The notes under the pieces are model-generated. The model was given only the letters and a program-made list of their open reading frames with translations, had not been told where the DNA came from and did not search any database. The position numbers and the translations under genes are program-made. From positions 1,798,001 through 1,862,000 of the forward strand of contig OY970153.1 in the NCBI GenBank assembly GCA_963706385.1: a DNA stretch of 64,000 nt. Reading direction: 5' to 3'. Of the stretch, positions 1 through 6,950 are shown piece after piece (position 1 is the stretch's first letter; every line of letters begins with the position of its first letter). Origin of the DNA: Poindextera sp963706385 (lineage in GTDB: Bacteria > Pseudomonadota > Alphaproteobacteria > Caulobacterales > Caulobacteraceae).

Positions 1-280
1 TGATCGGCTCGGCGAATTCCGGCTGGCGGCTGTCCAGCGCATCCACCCGCGGGTCGGGGGCGAGACCGGTCATTTCACGTGTCACCACCTCGGCCGGCAG
101 CCCCGACAAGATCGCCTCGCCGATGAAGGCGCGGGCCCAGGTCTGGAAGGCGGCGTCGCCCGACTGGGCGGCGGGCTCGGGCGGCGCCTCGCCGGTCTGA
201 GGGGCGGGCGGCGCGACCGGCCCGGAGCCTGAATCCGCAGCCCCCGCGAGGACCATGATCAAGAAGGCGCGGCGATCCAT
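1..280 (-). CDS. Lytic murein transglycosylase, MltB/SLT_2 type (N-terminal part, runs off the window)
   Basis: Only the first 93 codons are present; the gene continues past the left edge. The protein opens with MDRRAFLIM and a short hydrophobic stretch, compatible with a (possibly Tat-type) export signal. A Pro/Ala-rich spacer follows, then FQTWARAFIGEAILSGL and a segment with RVDALDSRQPEF. The order 'W..F...A...G....V......L.PD.RV..LD.RQPEF' is how the catalytic domain of MltB-like transglycosylases begins; these cleave peptidoglycan glycan strands in the periplasm to 1,6-anhydro ends. The ATG at the 3' edge of the feature is the only plausible start. The catalytic Glu lies outside the window, so activity cannot be judged. 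Confidence 0.72.
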   Translation of the reverse strand, partial: MDRRAFLIMVLAGAADSGSGPVAPPAPQTGEAPPEPAAQSGDAAFQTWARAFIGEAILSGLPAEVVTREMTGLAPDPRVDALDSRQPEFAEPI

Positions 281-443
281 GAGACGGATGGTACGTCTTG
301 CGCGAGGCCGGCTTCAAGGCGGCTAATCGCGGGTGAATCGGTTGACTTTGCTGGGCTCGCGGCCTATACGCCCCCGCTTCCAGATCACTCGGATCGCTCG
401 CGCGCCAACCGGCGCGGCCCGCTCCGCCCGAACGAGACGCGCC

Positions 444-569
444 ATGAAGGTCAGAAGTTCCCTGAAGTCGCTGAAGACCCGCCACCGCGACTGCAAACTG
501 GTGCGCCGCAAGGGCCGGGTCTACATCATCAACAAGACCGATCCGCGCTTCAAAGCCAAGCAGGGCTGA
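444..569 (+). CDS. rpmJ: 50S ribosomal protein L36
   Basis: A 41-residue, very basic protein starting MKVRSSLKSLK and ending FKAKQG. This is the alphaproteobacterial L36 pattern (MKVRxSLKSLKxRHRDCKxVRRKGRxYxINK). It is the zinc-free form: only one Cys (residue 18) remains of the Cys/His zinc ribbon found in the classical form. L36 binds 23S rRNA late in large-subunit assembly. The ATG at 444 was chosen over a longer in-frame extension because residues before it have no counterpart in the family. It stands alone between divergent and unrelated genes. Confidence 0.93.
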   Translation: MKVRSSLKSLKTRHRDCKLVRRKGRVYIINKTDPRFKAKQG

Positions 570-800
570 CGCCCGTGCGGTCCCGCGCGCCCGTCGAGGT
601 GGTGTGGGACATCGGTAAAGCGATCGCGCGTTGGGATTCACGCGCCCTCTATTCCAAGAGCTTCCCCGACCTCGCCGCGCGCCTTGACGCTCGCTCTGGA
701 AAGATACGGCCTGCTCTGGGCGGCCGAGGCTTGGCCCGCCGCGACGAGACCGCTAGGGTCCGGGCGAATTCTCCCCATGTCCCCAGTGAGACCCCGACCC

Positions 801-1067
801 ATGGCCGACAACTCCGCCAGCATCGAAACCCTGAACAGCGCCGCCCAGAGCCAACTGAAGACCATCATCGAGCGGATCGAACGGCTGGAGGAGGACAAGG
901 CGGCGGTGATGGCCGACCTGAAGGAGGTCTACGCCGAGGCCAAGGGCAACGGCTTCGACACCAAGATCCTGCGCAAGGTGGTGCGCCTGCGCAAGCAGGA
1001 CACGGCCAAGCGGCAGGAGGAGGACGCCCTGGTGGATCTCTATCTTTCGGCGATCGGAGGCCTGTGA
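801..1067 (+). CDS. gapR: GapR-family nucleoid-associated protein (DUF2312)
   Basis: An 88-residue protein with the DUF2312 signature: a charged coiled-coil-like helix (LKTIIERIERLEEDKAAV), then DLKEVYAEAKGNGFDTKILRKVVRLRKQD and a C-terminal helix KRQEEDALVDLYLSAIG. In Caulobacter, GapR (about 89 aa) is an essential chromosome-structuring protein that encircles overtwisted AT-rich DNA ahead of replication and transcription and stimulates topoisomerases. Length and all conserved blocks match. The ATG at 801 gives the family length; upstream in-frame codons are unrelated. Its TGA overlaps the GTG start of the next gene, indicating translational coupling with the small basic protein and possibly with the sugar-nucleotide genes. 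Confidence 0.9.
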   Translation: MADNSASIETLNSAAQSQLKTIIERIERLEEDKAAVMADLKEVYAEAKGNGFDTKILRKVVRLRKQDTAKRQEEDALVDLYLSAIGGL

Positions 1068-1399
1068 AGAGCAAGCGTCCAGACCAGCGGGCCCAGGCCC
1101 GACGCGCCGCGCTCAACGCCCTGAAGCGGGCCAGGCGCGCGGCGGCGCGCGCGGGCGTTGAACTGTCGAACTGGGAGGGCGAGTTCCTCGGATCGGTCGA
1201 GGCGCGGATCAAGACCTTCGGGCGGGCGTTCGGCGATCCGGAAAAGGGCGCGCCGGGCCAAGCCCTGTCGATGCTGCAGACGGTCAAGCTGAAGGAGATC
1301 TCGGTGAAGGCCAAGGGCGGCAAGCGGCCGCTGGCGCGCAAGGGGACGATTGGCCAACGCCGCTTCGGCGCACGCCAGAGCAAGGCCGAAGAAGCATGA
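1064..1399 (+). CDS. Small conserved basic protein of unknown function downstream of gapR
   Basis: 111 residues starting at a GTG that overlaps the gapR stop codon (GTGA) and ending in a TGA overlapped by the next ATG (ATGA), so it sits translationally coupled between gapR and the guanylyltransferase gene. The N-terminal third is Arg/Lys/Ala-rich (KSKRPDQRAQARRAAL, KRARRAAARAG). The middle contains NWEGEFLGSVEARIKTFGRAF and the tail is again strongly basic (KAKGGKRPLARKGTIGQRRFG). There is no signal peptide or membrane segment. The composition suggests nucleic-acid binding, but I recognise no named domain, so the function is open. Confidence 0.72.
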   Translation: MKSKRPDQRAQARRAALNALKRARRAAARAGVELSNWEGEFLGSVEARIKTFGRAFGDPEKGAPGQALSMLQTVKLKEISVKAKGGKRPLARKGTIGQRRFGARQSKAEEA

Positions 1400-2478
1400 G
1401 CGCCGCATCGCCGGTCGCGCCGGTGATCATGTGCGGCGGAGCGGGCACACGCCTGTGGCCGGCCTCGACCGAGGACTGGCCCAAGCCGTTCCGCGCCTTT
1501 GGCGAGGGGCCGACCCTGTTCCAAGCCGCGGTGCTGCGGGTGATCGGAACGACGGGGCCCGGGTTCCTGCCGCCGATCGTGATCTGCGGGGCGGCCCATC
1601 AAGGGCTGGTCGAAGCGCAACTTGCGCAGATCGGCGTTCGCGCCGGCGCGATCGTGCTGGAGCCCTGCGCGCGCGGGACGGCGGCCCTGGCGGCGGTCGC
1701 CGCGCGCCTCGTCGCCGAGCTCTATCCGGCCGCGCGCCTCCTGCTGCTGCCCGCCGACCACGCCATCTCGGACGTCGCGGGCTTTCGCGCGGCGATAGAG
1801 CGCGGGGTTTCGGCGGCGGGCGAGCACATCGTCACCCTGGGCCTCGCGCCCGACCGGCCCGAGACCGGCTACGGCTACATCCAGAGCGGGGCGGCCCTCG
1901 CGCCCGGCGTCGCGCGCGTGGTCCGCTTCGTGGAAAAGCCGGACGCGGCCACCGCCCAGGCTTGGCTGGAGGCCGGCGGCTATGCCTGGAACGCGGGCAT
2001 CTTCCTGTCCGCGCCCGAGACCCTGCTGGCCGAGTTCGCGCGGCTGGCGCCGCGGATATTAGGCCCCGCCGTCCAGGCGCTGGAACGAGCCGCCAGGAAC
2101 GGACCGGTGATCCGCCTGGACGAGGCCGTCTTCGCCGGGTGCCCGTCCGAGCCGATTGACCGGGCGATCATGGAAAAGACCGATCGGGCCGCGGTGGTGG
2201 CCTGCGATATCGGCTGGACCGACGTGGGGTCCTGGAGCGAGGTCTGGCGGCTAGGGCCGCTGGACGACGCCGGGGTTCTGGCGCACGGGCCGGTGACGGT
2301 GATGGAGGTCGAGGACTGCCTGATCTGGTCGGACGGCCCGCCGGTGGCGGTGTTGGGCGTGTCGGACTTGGTGGTGGTGGCGGCGGGCGGCGCGATCCTG
2401 GTCGCGCCCAAGTCGCGCGCGCAGGCGGTGCGGGCGCTGGTCGAGACCCTCAAGGCGGCGAGGGAGCGATCCGATTGA
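1396..2478 (+). CDS. Mannose-1-phosphate guanylyltransferase (nucleotidyltransferase)
   Basis: A 360-residue enzyme expected to make GDP-mannose from mannose-1-phosphate and GTP for surface polysaccharide. The nucleotide-binding loop CGGAGTRLWPAS lies at residues 13-24 and is followed by PKPFRAF. A downstream LLPADHAI segment and RFVEKPD (sugar-1-phosphate/metal-binding region) are in the expected order, as is the late WTDVGSWSEVW block. The length fits the single-domain form; there is no fused phosphomannose isomerase cupin domain, and that role may be filled by the next gene. Start ATGA overlaps the stop of the upstream gene and the stop overlaps the next start. Confidence 0.88.
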   Translation: MSAASPVAPVIMCGGAGTRLWPASTEDWPKPFRAFGEGPTLFQAAVLRVIGTTGPGFLPPIVICGAAHQGLVEAQLAQIGVRAGAIVLEPCARGTAALAAVAARLVAELYPAARLLLLPADHAISDVAGFRAAIERGVSAAGEHIVTLGLAPDRPETGYGYIQSGAALAPGVARVVRFVEKPDAATAQAWLEAGGYAWNAGIFLSAPETLLAEFARLAPRILGPAVQALERAARNGPVIRLDEAVFAGCPSEPIDRAIMEKTDRAAVVACDIGWTDVGSWSEVWRLGPLDDAGVLAHGPVTVMEVEDCLIWSDGPPVAVLGVSDLVVVAAGGAILVAPKSRAQAVRALVETLKAARERSD

Positions 2479-3617
2479 GCGAGAATGACCTGCGCGCCAG
2501 AGCGCTCGAGGCGCGACGCTGGCTGTTCGACCAGATGTTTCCGCTGTGGAGCCAGGCGGGCTTCGACGTGCGCAGCGGCCAGTTCGTCGAACAGCTCACC
2601 CTCGCGGGCCAGCCGCGGACCGAGGTCGCCCGCCGCACCCTGGTGCAGGCCCGCCAGCTCTATGTGTTCTCGATCGCCGCGCGGATGGGGTGGAGCGGGC
2701 CCTGGCGGGTGGTGATGACGGCCGCCGCCGACCGCCTCTTGGCCCAAGGCCGCACCGACGACGGCGACTGGATCTATGCGTTCGACGCGGAGGGCCGGCC
2801 GTTGGACCGGCGGCGCGACCTCTACACCCAGGCCTTCGTGATCTTCGGTCTGGCCCATGCCGCCACGGCCCTGAAGCGCGCTGATCTGATGGCGGCGGCG
2901 CGCGAGACCCGCCAGCGGCTGGACCGGGACTGGCGCGCGCCGGCGGGCGGCTTCATCGAGGGCGAGCTTTATCCCGGCCTGCGCCGCCAGAACCCGCACA
3001 TGCACCTCTTGGAAGCGGTGATGGCGCTTTGGGACGCGGGCGGCGATGTGGCGGACGCCGACCTCGCCGGCGAGCTGGCGACCCTGTTCAAGACCCGCTT
3101 CGCCGCCGATTGCGGCGTGCTGGAATATTTCGACGACCGACTTGTTCCGCTTTCGGATGAACGTGGACGCGTGACCGAGCCGGGCCACGCTTTCGAATGG
3201 GCCTGGCTGATCGGCCAGTGGGCGGCGAAGAGCGGCGGCGACGAGACGCCGCTGGCCGAGCGGCTCTACGCCTCGGGCCGCCGGGGCCTGCGCCCGGACG
3301 GGATCGTCCAGGACGAGCTGTGGGCGGACGGAACGGTGAAGATGGCGAGCGCGCGGCTCTGGCCGCAAACCGAGCATCTGAAGGCGGCGCTCGACAGGGC
3401 GAGGCGCACGGGCGCGCCGGCGGACGCCGCCGACGCCGGACGCGCTCACGCCGCGCTGCTGGCTTATCTGACGGACGCCCATCCGGGCGCCTGGCGCGAC
3501 CGAATCCTGGCCGACGGCGGTTGGGCGCCAGGGCCGTCTCCGGCGTCGAGCGGCTATCACGTCGTCTGCGCGTTGAACGAATTGATCGAGCAGCGAGGCG
3601 TGATCCGTCCGGCCTGA
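2475..3617 (+). CDS. AGE-family epimerase/isomerase (probable mannose-6-phosphate isomerase)
   Basis: A 380-residue (alpha/alpha)6-barrel type protein of the N-acylglucosamine 2-epimerase family. Recognisable blocks are QARQLYVFSIAARMGW, DLYTQAFVIFGLAHA, RQNPHMHLLEAVMALWDAGG, EPGHAFEWAWLIGQW and LWPQTEHLKAAL. The His residues in NPHMHL, EPGHAFEW and QTEHLKA are the conserved active-site set. In alphaproteobacteria this family often acts as the sugar-phosphate isomerase feeding GDP-mannose synthesis, and the start here is a TTG that overlaps the stop codon of the guanylyltransferase gene. That coupling supports a phosphomannose isomerase role, but the substrate is inferred. Confidence 0.8.
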   Translation: MSENDLRARALEARRWLFDQMFPLWSQAGFDVRSGQFVEQLTLAGQPRTEVARRTLVQARQLYVFSIAARMGWSGPWRVVMTAAADRLLAQGRTDDGDWIYAFDAEGRPLDRRRDLYTQAFVIFGLAHAATALKRADLMAAARETRQRLDRDWRAPAGGFIEGELYPGLRRQNPHMHLLEAVMALWDAGGDVADADLAGELATLFKTRFAADCGVLEYFDDRLVPLSDERGRVTEPGHAFEWAWLIGQWAAKSGGDETPLAERLYASGRRGLRPDGIVQDELWADGTVKMASARLWPQTEHLKAALDRARRTGAPADAADAGRAHAALLAYLTDAHPGAWRDRILADGGWAPGPSPASSGYHVVCALNELIEQRGVIRPA

Positions 3618-3633
3618 CGCCTCCCGAACCCTA

Positions 3634-4480
3634 GGTTCTGTGGACACTTATCGTAACCACAGGACGATGGCGGCGAGCGTGATCACGGCCAGATAGTTCC
3701 TGGCGGTCTTTTCGAAGCGCGTGGCCACGCGGCGGAACTGCTTGAGCTTCGAGAAGCAGCACTCGACGAGGTGTCGTTGGGCATAGAGGTGCTTGTCCAG
3801 CGGGTGCTTTTTGGCGCGCGAGGGATTGTTGGGGATCACCGCGAGCGCGCCCTTGTCGGCGATCGCCTGGCGCAAGTGGTCTGCGTCGTAGGCGGTGTCG
3901 GCCATGACGATTTCAGCGGGCAGGCCCTCGATCAACGGCCCGGCTTGTGGCGCATCACCCATCTGGCCAGCGGTAAGGGTAAAGCGCACAGGGCAGCCTA
4001 ACCCACGGACGGCCATGTGGATCTTGGTGCTCAGGCCGCCGCGCGAGCGGCCAATGGCCTGATCTTCAGGCCCCCCTTTTTCGCCCCTGCCGCATGCTGG
4101 TGGGCGCGAACGATGGTGGAGTCGACGATCAGGTATTCGAAGTCGGGATCATCCGACATCGCCTCGAAGATGCGCCACCAGACGCCCTTCTGGCTCCACC
4201 GATTGAACCGTCGCCAGACACTATTCCAGTCGCCGAAAACATCGGGAAGATCGCGCCAGGGCGAGCCCGTGCGCACAATCCAAAGCACCCCTTCGACAAA
4301 CATCCGATTGTCGCGCCCAGTCGAGCCCTTCTGATCAGGCCGACCTATGATCAGACCCGAAATCCGCTCCCAATTGGCGTCGCTCAACACCAATCGATCC
4401 ATCACACCCAAGACCGCCTCCAAAAAGCAGTCTTGAATCACGCTTCGCGATCAGCGGGAATCCCTAGAGTCCACAGAACC
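3634..4480 (-). mobile_element. IS5-family (IS427-group-like) insertion sequence
   Basis: An 847-bp element bounded by perfect inverted repeats: GGTTCTGTGGAC at the left end and its exact complement at the right end. Both ends are flanked by TA (3632-3633 and 4481-4482), in the context CTA...TAG. The symmetry therefore extends to CTAG, as expected for the 2-bp TA duplication of IS427-type elements. The body holds a two-frame transposase on the minus strand. The insertion point is the CTAG that starts a palindromic intergenic repeat seen intact elsewhere in the window. Confidence 0.88.
3648..4441 (-). CDS. IS5-family transposase, two frames joined by likely programmed frameshift
   Basis: The first frame (4441 down to 4031, 136 aa) holds LSDANWERISGLI, the DUF4096-like N-terminal helix region and YLIVDSTIVRAHQHAAGAKKGG with the first catalytic Asp. 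The second frame (to 3648) begins in MAVRGLGCPVRFTLTAGQ and carries VMADTAYDAD (second Asp) and HLVECCFSKLKQFRRVATRFEKT with the catalytic Glu. The frames meet at an A5G6 slippery run (about 4070-4081, minus strand) inside the AKKGG region. This is the usual -1/+1 arrangement of IS427-group elements, so the element may be fully functional rather than broken. Confidence 0.85.
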
Positions 4481-4482
4481 TA

Positions 4483-4514
4483 GAGCGCGTTCCGCAAAAG
4501 TGGATCCGGTTTTG
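4483..4514. repeat. Left fragment of palindromic intergenic repeat (copy A), split by a transposon
   Basis: Begins with GAGCGCGTTCCGCAAAAG and reads up to CCGGTTTTG, then stops exactly at the left end of the 3.5-kb transposon. The rest of the same repeat copy resumes at 7991. Intact copies are at 20720-20944 and 44959-45074. Confidence 0.9.
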
Positions 4515-4519
4515 GGCGA

Positions 4520-5503
4520 TTATATCTTTTGCAAACCGGGCGACGAGGCAATCCCCGTCAGGGCCGTGACCCGGTTCTCGAAGTCCTGATATTCGTCGCC
4601 ATCGCCGCTGCTGATTGCGGAGATGCGATAGAACCGATTGGTTGACGGGCTCTCCCTGTGCGCCATGTCCATGTCGATACGGTCAACATTCACGACAGTC
4701 CAGCACTCGACGTAGCCGGCGCGCTTGGCCTTTTGATGGCTCTTTTCCGCCTCGCCGATCCGGTTGTGAATATTGGAGAAGTCCTCGCCCGCCTTGACCT
4801 CGATAGCGATCACGTTGCGCATTGCTGTCGCGGTCATCTCCTCTTGGATGATGATATCAGGATCGGAGGCGAATTGGATCAGCACCCGGCGCCCGGCGGC
4901 GTTGGTAATGTCGATGAAATTTGGCCCCACCTTGACCGTTGCGTGGGCGACTATCGCCGCCACGGCCTCAAAGACCCTCCTGATACCGGCGAGCCCAATC
5001 GCGACGCTGTAGCCGCCCCTGAGCTGTGGGCCGACAGTGAGAAGCGCCAGGTCATCCAAGAATGCGAGGCTCAGCCGCTCCGCCCCGAGCCCATCGATCA
5101 AGGCCGCCGAAGCTGCCGCCAGAGCCGCGCACAACTCATCGAGAAGCGCTGTCGATACCGCGTTGAGCGTCCCCTTCATCTCCATCGGCTTGAGACTGAC
5201 GGTCCCCGCCTCGCGGGAGTAGAACGCCTTTTGACTGTAGCCCAGCAACAGGCGGTAGTAGCCCAACAGGCGCGGGTCCGTTCGCAGGATGGACGGGACG
5301 GCGAACATCAGCTCACCGCGGAGTCCGCGTGTCGCCAGCTTCGCGAGGCCGGCCGCCGGGGCGATGGCTGCCAACTCAGCATCGATTGTGGCGACGGGCA
5401 CTTTGGAGACCGCGACGCTGAGCGCGTCTTGCAGATAGATCGCGCGTATCTGTTCGAGGGCGAAGCCGAAATCGATTTGAAGCTTCGGGCTCGGGACCCT
5501 CAT
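4520..5503 (-). CDS. XcyI-family type II restriction endonuclease
   Basis: 327 residues. The N-terminus (PSPKLQIDFGFALEQIR), RLLGYYRLLLGYSQKAFY, the block NIHNRIGEAEKSHQKA and ECWTVVNVDRIDM are, from memory, typical of XcyI, which cuts CCCGGG. DPD at 214-216 and EVK at 235-237 (in IAIEVKAGED) form a plausible PD-(D/E)XK active site. The start ATG overlaps the methyltransferase stop (ATGA), so the two are translationally coupled with the methylase made first. The last codons (GLQKI and the TAA) fall inside the transposon's terminal inverted repeat, so this C-terminus is set by the element. Specificity is inferred from family resemblance only. Confidence 0.85.
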   Translation of the reverse strand: MRVPSPKLQIDFGFALEQIRAIYLQDALSVAVSKVPVATIDAELAAIAPAAGLAKLATRGLRGELMFAVPSILRTDPRLLGYYRLLLGYSQKAFYSREAGTVSLKPMEMKGTLNAVSTALLDELCAALAAASAALIDGLGAERLSLAFLDDLALLTVGPQLRGGYSVAIGLAGIRRVFEAVAAIVAHATVKVGPNFIDITNAAGRRVLIQFASDPDIIIQEEMTATAMRNVIAIEVKAGEDFSNIHNRIGEAEKSHQKAKRAGYVECWTVVNVDRIDMDMAHRESPSTNRFYRISAISSGDGDEYQDFENRVTALTGIASSPGLQKI

Positions 5504-6162
5504 TCGCAGCGGCTCGATTTACGAAACACGATCCAATAGCAATGACGGCGCCGGGTGTGGTGCGCGCGCTTCCACTTCGGATCGATGATCGGTCCCTTCC
5601 TCACCTTGATGATGCAGTCACATGCGGTGAAGCCAGCCGCCTGCCCAGCCAGGATCAGCTCGACGTGCGCCCACTGGTAGCGGTGATTGTGGACGTAATC
5701 GGCGATCTTGCAGAGCAGAATGCCTTCCTCGACCAGCACGCGTGACGCCTCGGCCATGAATGGCGGATAGGTGTGCGTGAATGAATAGCCGTTTTCCTTG
5801 GTCGAGCGCGTGCCAAGCCCAAAGCGCGTGTTGAAGTCCTTGGCCTTGTCACGCCCTTGGTTCGGAACGTGCGGCGGGTCATAGACCACCACGTCGAAGG
5901 ACCGATCATCGAAGGGCATTGCGCAGTTGTCCGCGCAAACATCGGGCTTGTGCCGTGGATCTATGTCGAGGCCAGTAACGGGCCGCGAGCTGCCACGCCA
6001 GAACCGGCCGCCATTGACCGTCGCGTCGAGGATTCGCTTGGGCTCAGAGCGAGGATAGAACGATAAAAGCTGTTCGATCAGAGCGGCGTCGTCGTCGCCG
6101 AACCAGACAGAATCCAGCGGTTCATATTGTTCTACAGGTTCAAGGCATTCCGCGACCGACAC
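5500..6162 (-). CDS. DNA methyltransferase of the XcyI-like restriction-modification pair
   Basis: 220 residues starting with GTG. A SAM-binding motif I is seen as ILDATVNGGRFW (residues 44-55), followed by GLDIDP (acidic motif II) and the catalytic motif IV as VVVYDPPHVP (residues 91-100). The order I then IV places it with beta-type N4-cytosine/N6-adenine methylases. The motif is DPPH rather than the (S/D)PPY most common in the class, and which base is methylated cannot be read from sequence. Its stop overlaps the endonuclease start and it follows the 53-aa gene by two bases. Its expected job is to protect host DNA from the neighbouring endonuclease. Confidence 0.85.
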   Translation of the reverse strand: MSVAECLEPVEQYEPLDSVWFGDDDAALIEQLLSFYPRSEPKRILDATVNGGRFWRGSSRPVTGLDIDPRHKPDVCADNCAMPFDDRSFDVVVYDPPHVPNQGRDKAKDFNTRFGLGTRSTKENGYSFTHTYPPFMAEASRVLVEEGILLCKIADYVHNHRYQWAHVELILAGQAAGFTACDCIIKVRKGPIIDPKWKRAHHTRRRHCYWIVFRKSSRCE

Positions 6163-6164
6163 GG

Positions 6165-6326
6165 CTACTTAGCCTTTGGCTTCACATGGGCCGCTGGTGC
6201 TGTGGCAAGCTTCTTTAGCCGCCTGTCGAAAGCCTGTTCGTCATCATCGCATTCCAACTCGCGAGCGAGTTTGCGGAACTGTTCGACCTGCGGCTTTGAG
6301 GCGTCGGGCTTGGGTTTTGTGATCAT
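6165..6326 (-). CDS. 53-aa charged accessory protein upstream of the methyltransferase
   Basis: A small ORF opening MITKPKPDASKPQVEQFRKL and continuing as a strongly charged helical segment (ARELECDDDEQAFDRRLKKL) before a Lys-rich tail. The ATG at 6326 and TAG at 6165 give 53 aa. The stop lies two bases before the methyltransferase GTG, so it is almost certainly the first gene of a three-gene operon with the methylase and endonuclease. Similar short 'QFRKLARELE.DDDE..F...L.K' proteins are common near phage and mobile genes of alphaproteobacteria, but no function is known to me. A regulatory or methylase-partner role is only a guess. Confidence 0.62.
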   Translation of the reverse strand: MITKPKPDASKPQVEQFRKLARELECDDDEQAFDRRLKKLATAPAAHVKPKAK

Positions 6327-6415
6327 ATGTTAACGAACCCGAGAGTCGGTTTGAAATCGCAGGCAAACCACTCCATGCTTTCGCCGTTGTGGTCTGATTC
6401 ACAGGCCCGATAGGG

Positions 6416-6442
6416 CCGTATCGACCTCGCACGTCGATACGG
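6416..6442. promoter_or_regulatory. Perfect 10-bp inverted repeat between the divergent transposon genes
   Basis: CCGTATCGAC, a 7-base spacer (CTCGCAC), then GTCGATACGG. It lies about 90 bp upstream of the 53-aa/methylase operon and about 230 bp upstream of the divergent small gene. It could be an operator or a transcript hairpin; there is no T-run next to it, so an intrinsic terminator is unlikely. Confidence 0.45.
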
Positions 6443-6592
6443 TTCGCAGCGGCAAAGTCCGTTCTATCCGTCTTCCGGACACCTGGGTCGCCTTTCGGGG
6501 CGGCCCATTTTCTTAACAAATCATGCTGGTCGCGCGGTGGCGACTCGCGATTTCATCTATATGGCACCGTTCGTTCCGCCGCTCAAGACACT

Positions 6593-6633
6593 GGTTACCC
6601 ATCGGGAACCCGAGTGGTTACCCAATGGGAACC
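6593..6633. promoter_or_regulatory. Twin palindromic boxes upstream of the small DNA-binding-like gene
   Basis: Two 18-bp near-identical sites, GGTTACCCATCGGGAACC and GGTTACCCAATGGGAACC, are separated by 5 bp. Each is an imperfect palindrome (GGTTxCC...GGGAACC). They end 39 bp before the ATG of the ribbon-helix-helix-like gene. The spacing resembles paired operator half-sites for a dimeric repressor or an R-M controller protein. The 346 bases from 6327 to 6672 hold no other gene that I can support. Confidence 0.5.
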
Positions 6634-6672
6634 GACTCGACTCTGTACGCCAGTTGGGCCAGTTTCGGCTCA

Positions 6673-6888
6673 ATGCCAGACGATGCGGTCAAGGAAAGCG
6701 AAGGCGGTCGCCTCCGGGTGAACATCACCGTTCGTCCGATCACGCTCCGCTATCTCCAGCAGCTCGCGGACCTGGGCATCTTCGGCGACGACAAGACATC
6801 GGTGTCCTTCCGGCTCGTCGAAGATGGAATCCGCCGCGCCCTAGAGGGGGGCATCATTCATCCCGAGACCCCGGAACCGAAGGGCTAG
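6673..6888 (+). CDS. Small ribbon-helix-helix-like protein, candidate regulator of the R-M cassette
   Basis: 71 residues from the ATG at 6673: MPDDAVKESEGGRLRVNITV, then a helical part RYLQQLADLGIFGDDKTSVSFRLVEDGIRRALEGGII. A short beta-strand-like start (RVNITVRP) followed by two helices with 'L..L...G.FG....V...LVEDGIRRAL' is what small MetJ/Arc-type DNA-binding proteins look like, but the match is by eye. In-frame ATG codons at 6523 and 6625 exist upstream. The later one is preferred because the twin palindromes would otherwise fall inside the coding region. It is divergent from the methylase operon and convergent with the transposase gene. Confidence 0.55.
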   Translation: MPDDAVKESEGGRLRVNITVRPITLRYLQQLADLGIFGDDKTSVSFRLVEDGIRRALEGGIIHPETPEPKG

Positions 6889-6950
6889 GCTCGAAGGGAA
6901 GCTCTAGCTGATTGTCGTCGGCCGCGATCTCAGGCGGCCGCCACTGGCGC

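Noticed and set aside
575..1399. A single 274-aa frame covering the gapR region
   Set aside because: The first 160 codons are gapR and its leader read in the wrong frame; only the last 111 codons, from the GTG overlapping the gapR stop, look like a real gene.
3648..4441. IS5 transposase as a decayed pseudogene
   Set aside because: The frame change falls on an A5G6 slippery run in the position where IS427-group elements use programmed frameshifting; ends and catalytic residues are intact.
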